DNA of 64,000 bases from CAXXOK01 sp963664595 (GCA_963664595.2 CAXXOK010000003.1:248001-312000); one strand, 5' to 3'; positions 50,474 to 59,307 are shown, counted from the stretch's first letter. Numbers and translations are program-made. The notes: generated by a model from the letters alone, not told the origin.

Positions 50474-52282
50474 TTACTCCAGCCAATCCAGCTGCTGCGC
50501 GGTGGCGGCCGTTATCACATCGGCGGCCTTCACATAGCCGTCGGCGCCGTTCAAATCCATCATCCAGCCGGGCTCGCCGTTTTGCGGCACCATTACGTGC
50601 AGCCAGCCGTCGCGCTCCGCCAGCACATGCATTTTGGTTCCCGCGGGCAGTTTGGTTACGGTACCGGCAAACAGCCCGGTGCCTTTTTTCAGGGAGATGT
50701 TTTTCCTGGCTTTGGCCACAGTGAGCGGGGGATACTTCTCCAGCGGCTTCATCGCGCAGGGCGAACCCGGATAATCCACATACACGCTGGCCATATAACC
50801 CTCCACGCTGCCGATACGCACATGGTACCACGGATAGGGGTCGCCCGGCCTGGTATCCAGCACCTCTAACAGCGTGCCGTAGCTGTAGGTACCCAGATCG
50901 GAGGAGTGGGACGAGGTTTTGGCCCGCAGGTGTACGCCGCACGACACGGCATAGCCGTCCGGCAGGGCATAGCCCGTGTCGGCGCGGCAGGCCTCGGCGC
51001 TTTTGGGAAACGCGTCGGCATCGGTATAATCCAGGTACGGAGGGATGAGCGCGGGTATTTGCTCTGTTGTGGTCACCCCGTCCGCGGCGGTGGTGGTGAC
51101 GCTATACCATTCCCCGTCGGCGGCGATTACCCGGTTATCCCCGGCTTCGATGGTGGTGCTCTCGCCGGTAGCGGTGTTCACATGTTGGTAGTCCTGCAAT
51201 CTGCACAGGATGCCGCTAACCGGATTGTACTGCACGCGCACGCGGAAGCTTTCGGTCTCGGTATCCGACCGGGAACAGGCAAGGGTATACAGGTTTTCCT
51301 TCGCGTTATAGGTGATGTACAGCAAACCGTCCGAAAACAGCGCTTTTTCTCCGACGGGCATCACGGTCCAGGTTTCGGTCTCGGCGGTTCGGCGCAGGGT
51401 AACCAACAGGCGCGCGCCGTCTTTTTCCAGTGCGAGCAGGCCGGTGTCGTACATGGCGTTATCGTTGGTAATTTCCCCTTGCTGATACGCGCCGCACAGG
51501 CAAACATAGCCCTTCAGCATCGGGTGGGAGAGCGCCTGGGCAAGCTCGTCCGGCGTCTCGCCCACAAATTCCGTCACGGTCAGCGGCTGTTTGCCTGTGC
51601 GGGTTTGCGTTTCGTACCGGGTAATGCCCTGTGTGCCCGGGGCCGTGGGCTGCGGCGTCGGCTGCGCGGCGGCAGGGGTTGTTGCATCCTCCGCTGTGAA
51701 GCCGTAGGAGGCCAGTTCTTCATCCCGCCACTCCAGCAGCGGCTGCGGCCAGGTTTCCGGCTCGCCATAGCAGGATTTGAAATACTCGTTCACGGCCTGC
51801 GCCGTGGTCAGGGAGCCGTTCATCAGCCCGCTGTACAGCGCGTCGTTGGGCTGAACGCCCCATTGCTCCATCCAGTCCAGAAACATGGCGCGGCGTTCCG
51901 CGCTCATCCCGGTAAACCAGCCGTTTGCCCGCGCGGTGCGCAGGCCGTCGCGGATGCTGCCCTCCCCCGGATAGGCGCTGAAGCCATCCACATGGAAGGG
52001 GGTGGAGCTGCTGATGAACTGTCCCGTTTGTTTATCATTTGCGGAGGTATATACCCACGTGGGATGCCCGGGAGGATAGAATGTCACCTGCCACTGCGTA
52101 TCGGTTTCGGTTACCTCAAAGATAAAGGCGTCCGCCTCCGCCTGCGTGTAGCTATAGACCTCGGTCAGGTCGGCCATGGCGTGCCGCTCCGCCTCTGAGA
52201 AATCTTTCGCGGCGGCGCATGCCGGGAGCAGGAAAACCGTAAGCACCAGAGCGGTGATCAGGTACGAGAAAACACGTTTCAT
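50474..52282 (-). CDS. Exported protein with two C-terminal SH3b domains
   Basis: A 602-aa exported protein. Signal peptide at 1-24 ('FSYLITALVLTVFLLPACAAA'), perhaps a lipoprotein since Cys22 follows a hydrophobic stretch. Residues 25-190 and 215-430 are unrecognised; they are joined by a Pro/Thr/Gln-rich linker 'TPAAAQPTPQPTAPG'. Two SH3b-like domains follow: about 445-520 ('GVHLRAKTSSHSSDLGTYSYG') and 535-600 ('NISLKKGTGLFAGTVTKLPA'). SH3b domains bind cell-wall peptides. Start: ATG complementary to 52280-52282, AAAGGAG upstream. Likely a wall-associated protein. Confidence 0.82.
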   Translation of the reverse strand: MKRVFSYLITALVLTVFLLPACAAAKDFSEAERHAMADLTEVYSYTQAEADAFIFEVTETDTQWQVTFYPPGHPTWVYTSANDKQTGQFISSSTPFHVDGFSAYPGEGSIRDGLRTARANGWFTGMSAERRAMFLDWMEQWGVQPNDALYSGLMNGSLTTAQAVNEYFKSCYGEPETWPQPLLEWRDEELASYGFTAEDATTPAAAQPTPQPTAPGTQGITRYETQTRTGKQPLTVTEFVGETPDELAQALSHPMLKGYVCLCGAYQQGEITNDNAMYDTGLLALEKDGARLLVTLRRTAETETWTVMPVGEKALFSDGLLYITYNAKENLYTLACSRSDTETESFRVRVQYNPVSGILCRLQDYQHVNTATGESTTIEAGDNRVIAADGEWYSVTTTAADGVTTTEQIPALIPPYLDYTDADAFPKSAEACRADTGYALPDGYAVSCGVHLRAKTSSHSSDLGTYSYGTLLEVLDTRPGDPYPWYHVRIGSVEGYMASVYVDYPGSPCAMKPLEKYPPLTVAKARKNISLKKGTGLFAGTVTKLPAGTKMHVLAERDGWLHVMVPQNGEPGWMMDLNGADGYVKAADVITAATAQQLDWLE

Positions 52283-52353
52283 AGGGTGATGGTCTCCTTT
52301 CGTCGGCCGGGTCCGGCCGGGTGCGGACAGGGCTGGGAGTGCGATGCGGCGGC

Positions 52354-52956
52354 TCAGCCGGGGCTATCCAGAACCATATCCATGGTGCAGCTCACCACAC
52401 GCATCCGGGGTGCGACCTGCACCACGAAAAACGTATAGGTTTCGCTGTCCTGATTGTAGCCCATGAGCACGTCGAAGGTGCAGCCATGGCTGGTGATCTC
52501 CTCGCGCTGCGATGCAAAGGACGAGATCCGGGCGGAAGCGCCCGGGCGGAAGACATCCAGAAAGTCCAGCAGGAACTGCGTTACCTCGTCCTGCCGGGGC
52601 TCCAGGGTGCCCTGCATGATGGGGGTATCGTCAAACTGGGCCAGGCCGTTGTACAGATAGGGCACGCCGCCGTCGCCATCCAGATGGAGGTACAGCTGGC
52701 TGTCGCCGATCCCGGCGGTAACATAGAAGCGGTCATCCTCCCGCTGGGCGTACCAGGAAAGCGCTTCGGTGTCCTGCAGCAGATACTCGCTTTGCCACAG
52801 GGCCTTGGCATAGTCGATTGCCTCTTGCGCCGTGGTAATGGGGCGGGCTTCCGGCCCCGTATCCTGCGGCTGGGACGGCGGCACCTTATAGACGGCTGCA
52901 AGCCCGGAAAACAGCAGGATAAACAGAGCGGAGATCAGGATATACAGGCGTTTCAT
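52354..52956 (-). CDS. Membrane-anchored stand-alone sensor-like protein, paralogue of the BlaR tail
   Basis: A 200-aa protein with an N-terminal membrane helix ('LYILISALFILLFSGLAAVY'; 3-22) and an exported domain. That domain parallels the C-terminal 185 residues of the neighbouring BlaR-type protein: 'AIDYAKALWQSEYLLQDTEALSW' vs 'AIAYAKVLWQSEYLAEDIAGLDW', 'GDGGVPYLYNGLAQFD' vs 'GDGVVSYLHNGLSRYD', and a shared FVVQ..P..RVV ending. It is thus a duplicated sensor domain. Start: ATG complementary to 52954-52956 with AAAGGAG upstream. Probably works with the BlaI/BlaR-type system. Confidence 0.8.
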   Translation of the reverse strand: MKRLYILISALFILLFSGLAAVYKVPPSQPQDTGPEARPITTAQEAIDYAKALWQSEYLLQDTEALSWYAQREDDRFYVTAGIGDSQLYLHLDGDGGVPYLYNGLAQFDDTPIMQGTLEPRQDEVTQFLLDFLDVFRPGASARISSFASQREEITSHGCTFDVLMGYNQDSETYTFFVVQVAPRMRVVSCTMDMVLDSPG

Positions 52957-53133
52957 GATGTTTCGTCTCCTTTGCGGGCAGTAACCGGCCCCGGCAGGGC
53001 ACCGGCAAGCCGCCGCGCTGGATTGCCGGAGACCTTGGCGCGCAAAGCCCGGCATGCATTTAACGCGCCGCCGCACGGATTTTATCCCCGTGCGGCGGCG
53101 GAACTTGTTTCAGCCGCCGCCGGAAGCTGCGGC

Positions 53134-54744
53134 TCAGCCCACGCCGCTGTACAGGGTGGACTGGGGAATGCCGATGGCGTAGTTCACCACGCGCACCACG
53201 GGCGAAATCTGTACCACAAAGAGCGAATAGGTATCGATCTGCGTTTCATTCTGCGCGTAGGTATAGCCGATGAAAGTGACATAGAATTGGTCGGTATACG
53301 CGGTTTCGCTTTCGAAATGGAAGGCCTCGATCCGGTCGGAATCCCCCGGGCGGAGGGCATCCACAAAGTTGAGCAGGTACTGGGTAATCTCTTGCTTTTG
53401 GTCCTCAACATCCTCCTGGGTGGGAGAGGCGTAATCGTACCGGGACAGCCCGTTGTGCAGGTAGCTGACAACGCCGTCGCCGCCGAAGTGTGCGATCAGC
53501 GCAAAGTCCTCATTGCTGGCGGTTACATAATAAACGCCGTCGATTTCCTCCACACCCCAATCCAGCCCGGCGATATCCTCGGCCAGGTATTCGCTTTGCC
53601 ACAGGACCTTGGCATAGGCAATAGCCTCTTCCTCCGAGGTGATCTGCCGGGCCTCGATGCCCGCGCCGGACGGATTGATTTTCAGGATTTCGGGCATGGG
53701 GATATATTCCGCCGTGGCGAACGCGCCCGCAAGCGCCATGCACGCCACGAGGGCAGCCGTAAGCGCCAGTCCCTTTTTCACGGTTCCGCTGTGCAAAATG
53801 GCGTTGACGCGGGTTTTCAGGCTGCGGCTGGTCATGGTCATGCTGGTGGCCAGCACCCCCACGCCCGGCGCCATGCGGCGGGAAGCCGCCAGCACCAGCA
53901 CGTTGGCATAGGCCAGCCGCTGCGCGGTATCCAGACCGTGGATCACGCGATCGTCGCAGGCCAGCTCGGTATCGATCCGGCTCATGCCCGCGGCCAGCCA
54001 GACCAGCGGGTTGAACCAGTGCACGGCGCAGCACGCAAGCCGCACCAGCCCCCAGAGAGAGTCGCGGCCCTTGTAATGGCAGATCTCATGCGTGAGCACC
54101 ATCGCCGCCTCCTGCGGCGCGGCCGTGAGCGGCAGCGCGATATAGGGGCGGAACACGCCGACCAGGCAGGCGCTGGGGAGCGGGTCGGTAAAGTATACGG
54201 GGATGGGCTTCACGCCGCGCTCGGCGCACAGCGCCTGATACTGCTCCTCAAGCTTGCCGGAAATCGGCTCGATGCGGTCCGCCCGCAGCCTGCGGCGGAA
54301 GCGCAGGTTGGACAGGAGAAACCAGAGGCTCACCGCCATAACGCCCAGCAGGTACAGTTGCATCAGCCGCCAGGAGAGCATGCCGTTGTAGGTGGAATCC
54401 ACCAGGGCGTTCATGCCGTCGGCGATGCCGCTGCGGCGGCCCGCCAGATTCTCCACCCACCCGGTAACGCTTTCCACAGCATCGGTAAAGCGCACCTGCA
54501 ACTGCCCGGCGATGGGGCGGATGGCCGTGTCCTGCGCAAAGGCGGAACGGATTTCGTTGATGGCGGGGTTGGGCAGCGCCAGCGGGCACAGCAGGCGGAT
54601 GGCCACCAGCAGCCACGCAAAGCGGATCAGCCGGTTACCCAGCGGCTTGCGAAGAAATTTTCGGATCAGGATCATCAGGAGAATGGCCAGAGAGGCCATC
54701 ACGTTGGCTTCCAGCAGAAAGTTATACAGAACTGCGGTTCTCAC
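53134..54744 (-). CDS. BlaR1/MecR1-like M56 metallopeptidase with a novel C-terminal domain
   Basis: A 536-aa membrane peptidase. Four N-terminal helices surround a cytosolic zinc-protease domain with 'AMVLTHEICHYKGRDSLW' (HExxH type) and the third ligand in 'RIDTELACDDRVI'. Such proteins cleave BlaI when a signal binds outside. Classical BlaR1 senses beta-lactams with a C-terminal penicillin-binding domain (SxxK); here a domain of about 185 residues with no SxxK takes its place, related to the next gene's product. The start is GTG (complementary to 54742-54744), overlapping the blaI stop (GTGA). Confidence 0.88.
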   Translation of the reverse strand: MRTAVLYNFLLEANVMASLAILLMILIRKFLRKPLGNRLIRFAWLLVAIRLLCPLALPNPAINEIRSAFAQDTAIRPIAGQLQVRFTDAVESVTGWVENLAGRRSGIADGMNALVDSTYNGMLSWRLMQLYLLGVMAVSLWFLLSNLRFRRRLRADRIEPISGKLEEQYQALCAERGVKPIPVYFTDPLPSACLVGVFRPYIALPLTAAPQEAAMVLTHEICHYKGRDSLWGLVRLACCAVHWFNPLVWLAAGMSRIDTELACDDRVIHGLDTAQRLAYANVLVLAASRRMAPGVGVLATSMTMTSRSLKTRVNAILHSGTVKKGLALTAALVACMALAGAFATAEYIPMPEILKINPSGAGIEARQITSEEEAIAYAKVLWQSEYLAEDIAGLDWGVEEIDGVYYVTASNEDFALIAHFGGDGVVSYLHNGLSRYDYASPTQEDVEDQKQEITQYLLNFVDALRPGDSDRIEAFHFESETAYTDQFYVTFIGYTYAQNETQIDTYSLFVVQISPVVRVVNYAIGIPQSTLYSGVG

Positions 54745-55130
54745 GGCGTATCGCCTCCCCGGTGTTTGGCTTCGTCCTGCAGCAGGGCGAGCGCGGATTC
54801 GATCTCGTCTACCGTCACCTCGCCGGAATCCACCAGATGGTTGATCAGCAGCGAGGCCTTGCCTTCAAAAACCCGGTCGAGCAGCTTGCGGGTTTGGGTG
54901 GCGGAGGCCTCCTCCCGGGTGATGGTGGGGGAATACAGTTTCACGGGGCCGCTCTCGTCCACCGTTACGCTGCCCTTGTCCTGCATGCGCTTGAGCAGCG
55001 TGATCACGGTATGGCGCGTCCAGCCGGTGGCGGGCTCCAGTGTTTTGGTGATGTCGCCCATTGTGCGCGGATGATAGTCCCATAGCGTTTCCATGATTCG
55101 CCATTCCGCTTCGGTGCATTGCACAGCCAT
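54741..55130 (-). CDS. blaI: BlaI/MecI-family transcriptional repressor
   Basis: A 129-aa winged-helix repressor. 'LTEAEW'-type opening ('CTEAEWRIMETLW'), 'ATGWTRHTVITLLKRMQDKG' recognition helix, and the dimerisation helices that carry the cleavage region in BlaI. It is inactivated by BlaR-type proteolysis. Start: ATG complementary to 55128-55130 with AGGAGG upstream. Two dyad sites in its promoter (55153-55162, 55183-55191) fit autoregulation. Confidence 0.94.
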   Translation of the reverse strand: MAVQCTEAEWRIMETLWDYHPRTMGDITKTLEPATGWTRHTVITLLKRMQDKGSVTVDESGPVKLYSPTITREEASATQTRKLLDRVFEGKASLLINHLVDSGEVTVDEIESALALLQDEAKHRGGDTP

Positions 55131-55150
55131 AGCACCCCTCCTTTCAGTTG

Positions 55151-55207
55151 TTGACAAGTGTCTACCTGTCAGGATATAGGATACACTTGTCTACTCCTTC
55201 TTGTCAA
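55151..55207. promoter_or_regulatory. Divergent promoters with BlaI-type operators
   Basis: Minus strand: TTGACA (55207-55202), 18-nt spacer, TATCCT (55183-55178), for blaI. Plus strand: TTGACA (55151-55156), 18-nt spacer, TATAGG (55175-55180), for the hydrolase gene. Two dyads, GACAAGTGTC (55153-55162) and ACACTTGTC (55183-55191), 30 bp apart, cover both promoters. They resemble the ACA-N2-TGT core of BlaI/MecI operators, so one repressor could silence both directions. Confidence 0.65.
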
Positions 55208-55333
55208 GGGGGCCGTGCCGGATACGGGAAAATGCCAGAGGGTATTTTTTCCTGCCGGGAAGGGAGAATGCTTCCGCTGTTACCTTGTGTCTTGCGCGGG
55301 CCCGCGCTATACTGGCGGGGAAAGGGTGAAAAA

Positions 55334-56209
55334 ATGATGGCGCAGAACGGATATACGACCGTATACAAATCCAAGGCATGGGAAACCCGCATGATGCAGC
55401 TGTATGACGCGGCGCTGCAGCGCTGGCCGGTGCCGTTTGAGGAGATGGAGATCCCCACCTCCACGGCGCAGACGCACGTTGTGCGGTGCGGCAACCCCGC
55501 GGGCAAGCCGCTGCTGCTTTTGCACGGCACCGGCAGCAACGCCCTGATGTGGCGCGATACCGTGGAGGGACTGGGGCAGACACACTGCCTGTACCTGATC
55601 GATACGCCTAACGATCCAGGTAAAAGCGCGTCCTCGGCCTTGTTGAAGCCGCCGGAGGGTTACGCGCAGTGGATGCGCGAGCTGCTGGACGCGCTCGGAC
55701 TTGACAGGGTTTCGGCAGCCGGGCATTCCAAGGGCAGCTGGCTGGCGCTGAATATGGCGGTAAACCTGCCGGAAAGAATAGATAAGCTGGTGCTGCTGGC
55801 CCCCGCCGCAGGGCTGTATGGCAAGCTGACGCCGGAGTATATTAAAAAATCGCTGAAGGTGGGGCTGTTTCCCACGGTGAAGAACGTGACCGGGTTTCTG
55901 GCGTATATGGCGGCGGACGGCGGCGCGGTGAGCCCGGCCTGTGCCGAGTACCGCGCGTTGCTGATTGAGTGCGCCAAGGGCGGGATGGTCGGCCATCGGG
56001 ATTTTACCGACGCGGAGCTGCGGACGGTAGGCTGCCCGGTGCTGCTGCTGTATGGGGAGCAGGAGCGCAGCCTGGATTATCGTAAGGCCGCCGAGCGCGC
56101 CAAGGCCAATGTGCGAAATTTGCAAACGGTGATTGTTAAGGGTGCGGGGCATGAGCTGCAAAGCGAGAAGCCGGAGGAGATCAACCGGCTGATTTGCGAT
56201 TTTGTGTAA
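55334..56209 (+). CDS. Alpha/beta hydrolase
   Basis: A 291-aa alpha/beta-fold hydrolase. Oxyanion block 'LLLLHGTGSNALMWRD', nucleophile elbow 'AAGHSKGSWLAL' (Ser in GxSxG), catalytic Asp region 'PVLLLYGEQERSLDYRKA' and catalytic His in 'VKGAGHELQSEKPE' are all in order. A helical cap lies at about 165-225. Start ATG 55334 with AAAGGGTGA upstream. No signal peptide. It is divergent from blaI and shares its operator region, so may belong to the same response; the substrate (ester or lactone) is unknown. Confidence 0.92.
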   Translation: MMAQNGYTTVYKSKAWETRMMQLYDAALQRWPVPFEEMEIPTSTAQTHVVRCGNPAGKPLLLLHGTGSNALMWRDTVEGLGQTHCLYLIDTPNDPGKSASSALLKPPEGYAQWMRELLDALGLDRVSAAGHSKGSWLALNMAVNLPERIDKLVLLAPAAGLYGKLTPEYIKKSLKVGLFPTVKNVTGFLAYMAADGGAVSPACAEYRALLIECAKGGMVGHRDFTDAELRTVGCPVLLLYGEQERSLDYRKAAERAKANVRNLQTVIVKGAGHELQSEKPEEINRLICDFV

Positions 56210-56230
56210 TAGATAAAAAAGGATAAAAAA

Positions 56231-56395
56231 GAAGGGTCCAGGGCCGATGGCCCTGGTCAGGGTGCAGGGGCGAAGCCCATGCCCGGGGAACGGGGCGGAG
56301 CCCCGAATCTAAGCCTTATAACGTTCACCGAAAGCGAGCGAACAGCGCCAAAGGCGCTATAAGGCGAGCGGCGATAACGACCCGAAAAGATAATA
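56231..56395 (+). mobile_element. Interspersed element, second subfamily, copy h
   Basis: Forward copy of about 165 bp, from GAAGGGTCCAGGGC to AACGACCCGAAAAGATAATA. The stems have the second-subfamily pairs (GGGCCGATGGCCC, GGGGCGAAGCCC, GGGGCGGAGCCCC). It follows the hydrolase gene and is repeated at once as copy i. Confidence 0.7.
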
Positions 56396-56431
56396 AACAA
56401 AAGAGACGCGCCGCAGCCCCGACAAGCCTCT

Positions 56432-56610
56432 CAGCATGTCAAAAAGAAGGGTCCAGGGCCGATGGCCCTGGTCAGGGTGCAGGGGCGAAGCCCATGCCCG
56501 GGGAACGGGGCGGAGCCCCGAATCTAAGCCAAATAACGTTTACCGAAAGCGAGCGAACAGCGCCAAAGGCGCTATGAGGCGAGCGGCGATAACGACCCGA
56601 AAAGATAATA
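56432..56610 (+). mobile_element. Interspersed element, second subfamily, copy i
   Basis: Forward copy with a CAGCATGTCAAAAAGAAG start like the first subfamily. It repeats copy h with a 215-bp period. After each of h and i comes the same GATAATAAACA and GAGACGCGCCG stretch. Confidence 0.7.
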
Positions 56611-56683
56611 AACAGAAGAGACGCGCCGTACCCCCAGCGCGCCGCTTTTTTGCAAATCAGAAATTCAAAACCGGAAACATCGG

Positions 56684-57769
56684 TCAGACCTGCGCCGCTC
56701 CGCGTTCTTCCCCGGCCTTACCGCCGTATTGCTGAACCAGCGCCTGATAGGCGGGATCGTTGGCGAGGAAGGCGTACTTGGGATCGTCCTTCAGGCTGCG
56801 CAGCAGGGGCGACAGAATTTTCAGGGTAGGGATCTCCGGCGGGTTCTTGTGCGGCAGATGGCGGAAAAGCGGCGAAAACAGAGCGTTCCACGGCTCGGCC
56901 GCCGCGTGCAGAATGGCGCCGAGGGCCTCCACCGCGCCGGGCGCATCCTGCCGGGCAACGGCGGCTTCCAGCGGGGCGATGTGCTCCCAGTATTCGCCAA
57001 GGCCAAAGGCCGCGCATTCCCTGCGGGCGCAGTCGGCCAGAGCCAGAGCCCCGTCATCGTCCCCCTCCTGCACGGCCAGGCGGATCAGACGGCAGAGCGT
57101 AGCCTGCTGGTCCTGCAGGCTCAGGGTCAGCTTGCGCTCCAGCAGCTCCGCGGCTTTGCCGGGTTCCCCCTGCTTGTCGAGGATATCGGCCTGCATGCCG
57201 CGCTTGTCCAGGGCGCTCCAGTCCGGCAGGGTGTCCAGCAGGGCCTGCGCTTCGGTATACCGCTCCTCCCGGATCATACCGGAGGCGAGCATATAGTTCG
57301 CCTGATTGGCAAGCGCCGTGTCCCCGCTTGCGGCGACGCGCTGGTATAGCTCCGTCACCTTTTTGCGGTACGGCTCCTGCTCCGCCTCGGGCAGGGCGGA
57401 CATCATCAGCTTGCCGCTTAACAGGGTGGCGGTGGATTGCAAAAGCTCGGCGCAGTAGGGGTATTCCTTCAGGCGCTCTTCCGCCGCCGCGAAGCTCTGC
57501 GCCACATCCTGGGCGCGGGCAACCTCGCCGATTTCCTGAATCAGCTGCATGGCTTCCTGATGGGTCAGCTCCGCCTGATAAGAAAGCAGCGTGTTCGGAT
57601 CGGTTTTCAGCAGGCGCGCCAGAGCGGGCAGCAGCAGCAGATCGGGGCAGGTAACATCGTTTTCCCATTTATTCACGGCGGGGGCCGATACCCCCAAGCG
57701 CGCGGCGACCTGCTCCTGCGTCAGGCCGAGCGCTTTGCGCTTTTCGCGCAGTACGGTTGCGATAGACAT
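56684..57769 (-). CDS. XRE-family regulator with TPR-like C-terminal region
   Basis: A 361-aa protein. The N-terminal helix-turn-helix reads 'LREKRKALGLTQEQVAARLGVSAPAVNKWENDVTCPDL' (7-45). The rest (70-350) is all-helical with TPR-like pairs ('LLEWERK', 'EALGAILHAAAEPWNALFSPL'). This layout occurs in peptide-responsive or stress regulators of Firmicutes. Start: ATG complementary to 57767-57769 with AGGAGG upstream. Its target is unknown; it is not obviously paired with a peptide gene. Confidence 0.88.
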   Translation of the reverse strand: MSIATVLREKRKALGLTQEQVAARLGVSAPAVNKWENDVTCPDLLLLPALARLLKTDPNTLLSYQAELTHQEAMQLIQEIGEVARAQDVAQSFAAAEERLKEYPYCAELLQSTATLLSGKLMMSALPEAEQEPYRKKVTELYQRVAASGDTALANQANYMLASGMIREERYTEAQALLDTLPDWSALDKRGMQADILDKQGEPGKAAELLERKLTLSLQDQQATLCRLIRLAVQEGDDDGALALADCARRECAAFGLGEYWEHIAPLEAAVARQDAPGAVEALGAILHAAAEPWNALFSPLFRHLPHKNPPEIPTLKILSPLLRSLKDDPKYAFLANDPAYQALVQQYGGKAGEERGAAQV

Positions 57770-57894
57770 GATTCATACCTCCTAACCTTGCCTTTATCAT
57801 AGCAACAGGAGGGCGGAAAAACAATTGAGACGTTGTTAGCAAAGCGCGGGCGAAACATAACCGTGGGTTATATGATGCGAAAACAGTGCGCCGC

Positions 57895-58392
57895 TCAGCC
57901 GTTTTTTAAGATGCGCTCCGCCGCCTGCGCGGGGGTGAGGGAGGACACGTCTATTTTTTCCGTGTTCAGCGAAGGATACAGGGGCAGGCGCGCAACGCTG
58001 CGGGCGACGACATCTTCCGCGCGGATCCCGGCATCGATATCCTTTTGCAGGCGCGCCCGCAGCGCGTGCTCGCCGCACACCAGCGAGAGCTGGCGCACAT
58101 GGCAGCCCGCCGTGTGCAGGCGGGACAGCAGATCATCAAGGATGGGCTGCTGGTGGAGTACCCAGCAGAAGATGATGCTGTCGTACACGGAGCAGGCGAT
58201 AAAATTGTTGAGCAGGTGGCAGATGTTATCCATCACCATCTCCTTGGTTTCCTCTGTGACTTGAAACGGATGCATGTCCCAGCACCAGTCCCCGTCCAGA
58301 AATACGCTGTTGGGGAGCAGCTGCTTGAGGCACTTGGCGGTTGTGGTTTTGCCCACGCCCATGGTGCCGCCGATAATATATAGCGTTTTCAT
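57895..58392 (-). CDS. P-loop nucleotide kinase-like protein
   Basis: A 165-aa P-loop NTPase. Walker A is 'IGGTMGVGKTTTAKCL'; 'NSVFLDGDWCWDM' resembles the substrate Asp of shikimate- or gluconate-kinase-like enzymes; a lid Arg region is 'RARLQKDIDAGIR'. It belongs to the AAA_33/adenylate-kinase-like group, whose members phosphorylate small molecules, nucleosides or antibiotics. Start: ATG complementary to 58390-58392 with AAAGGA upstream. It is 36 nt from the MBL gene. Confidence 0.82.
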   Translation of the reverse strand: MKTLYIIGGTMGVGKTTTAKCLKQLLPNSVFLDGDWCWDMHPFQVTEETKEMVMDNICHLLNNFIACSVYDSIIFCWVLHQQPILDDLLSRLHTAGCHVRQLSLVCGEHALRARLQKDIDAGIRAEDVVARSVARLPLYPSLNTEKIDVSSLTPAQAAERILKNG

Positions 58393-58428
58393 GAATCGTT
58401 GTCCTTTGTGATGGGATTGTCGTATGCG

Positions 58429-59307
58429 TCAGGCCTGCCGCCACAGCATCCGGCTGTCCTCAAAGGCCACGGTCAGGCGGCCTTCTTCCTTGAGCCAGGC
58501 CAGATAGGAGCGCACGGTGCTGCCCACCAGCACATACTGCGAAAAGTTCATGGTCAGGTTGTAGCGGCGAAACATCGCCTGCAGAATATCCTCGAAGATG
58601 GCGGGGGTCCGGCAGGCATCCACCAGCTGGTCCGCGATGGATAGCACGGTCTGCCGGTTAAGGGCTACAAGCTCCCGGATATCCCCGGCGGCTTCGGCAT
58701 GGGAGGGGATGAACAGCTTGGCCTGCATGGCCGCTACCGCGTCCAACGTTTGCAGGCAGGCCGCGATATCGTACAGGAAGGTAATGCCGTACTTGGTGAG
58801 TGTGTCCCGGCTGGACAGGCAGTCGGCGAGGAATACAACATCATCCGGCGTGCGGAAGCCGACCATATCAAAAAAATGGCCCGGCAGCGGAATGACCTCG
58901 ATTTCGCGGGGAAAGGCGGGATCGGAGACATCCTTCACGTCGCTTGCCTGCGCCAGCAGAAACTTGTGGCGCAGCTCCGTGCAGGGATAGCCGCCGTAGA
59001 GAAACGAGGGCTCCAGCAGCGGGTGGCGCGTGAAATCCGCCTCCGCGCCGTTTGTGAAGATATCGCAGCCGTACTGGCCTTGCAGGTAGCGGTTGCCGCC
59101 GATGTGGTCGGCGTTGGAATGGGTGTTGAGGATGGCTTTGAGCGTCCATCCCTGCTGGTCCAGAATCTGGCGCACCCTGCGCCCGGCATCCTTGTCGTTG
59201 CCGGAATCGATCAGGATCACCTCGGTTTCGGTGAGGCGGTACAGGCCGATCTTGGCGGGGGACTGGAAGTAGAAGGTGTTTTCAGCGGCCTGGATGAGTT
59301 CGTACAT
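58429..59307 (-). CDS. Metallo-beta-lactamase fold hydrolase
   Basis: A 292-aa MBL-fold protein. The metal motif reads 'LNTHSNADHIGGNRYL' (HxxxDH with Ser-Asn in the middle), then 'PLPGHFFDMVGF' (third His), 'VVFLADCLSSRDT' (bridging Asp) and 'FIPSHAE' (last His). The C-terminal 70 residues look like a winged helix ('DILQAMFRRYNLTMNFSQYV'). Start: ATG complementary to 59305-59307 with AGGAG upstream. It is 12 nt downstream of an XRE-cupin regulator gene in the same operon. Substrate unknown; not a beta-lactamase by inference. Confidence 0.9.
   Translation of the reverse strand: MYELIQAAENTFYFQSPAKIGLYRLTETEVILIDSGNDKDAGRRVRQILDQQGWTLKAILNTHSNADHIGGNRYLQGQYGCDIFTNGAEADFTRHPLLEPSFLYGGYPCTELRHKFLLAQASDVKDVSDPAFPREIEVIPLPGHFFDMVGFRTPDDVVFLADCLSSRDTLTKYGITFLYDIAACLQTLDAVAAMQAKLFIPSHAEAAGDIRELVALNRQTVLSIADQLVDACRTPAIFEDILQAMFRRYNLTMNFSQYVLVGSTVRSYLAWLKEEGRLTVAFEDSRMLWRQA

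Noticed and set aside
52321..55074. 917-codon plus-strand frame opposite the BlaR operon
   Set aside because: Antisense shadow of three well-supported minus-strand genes; composition typical for such shadows.
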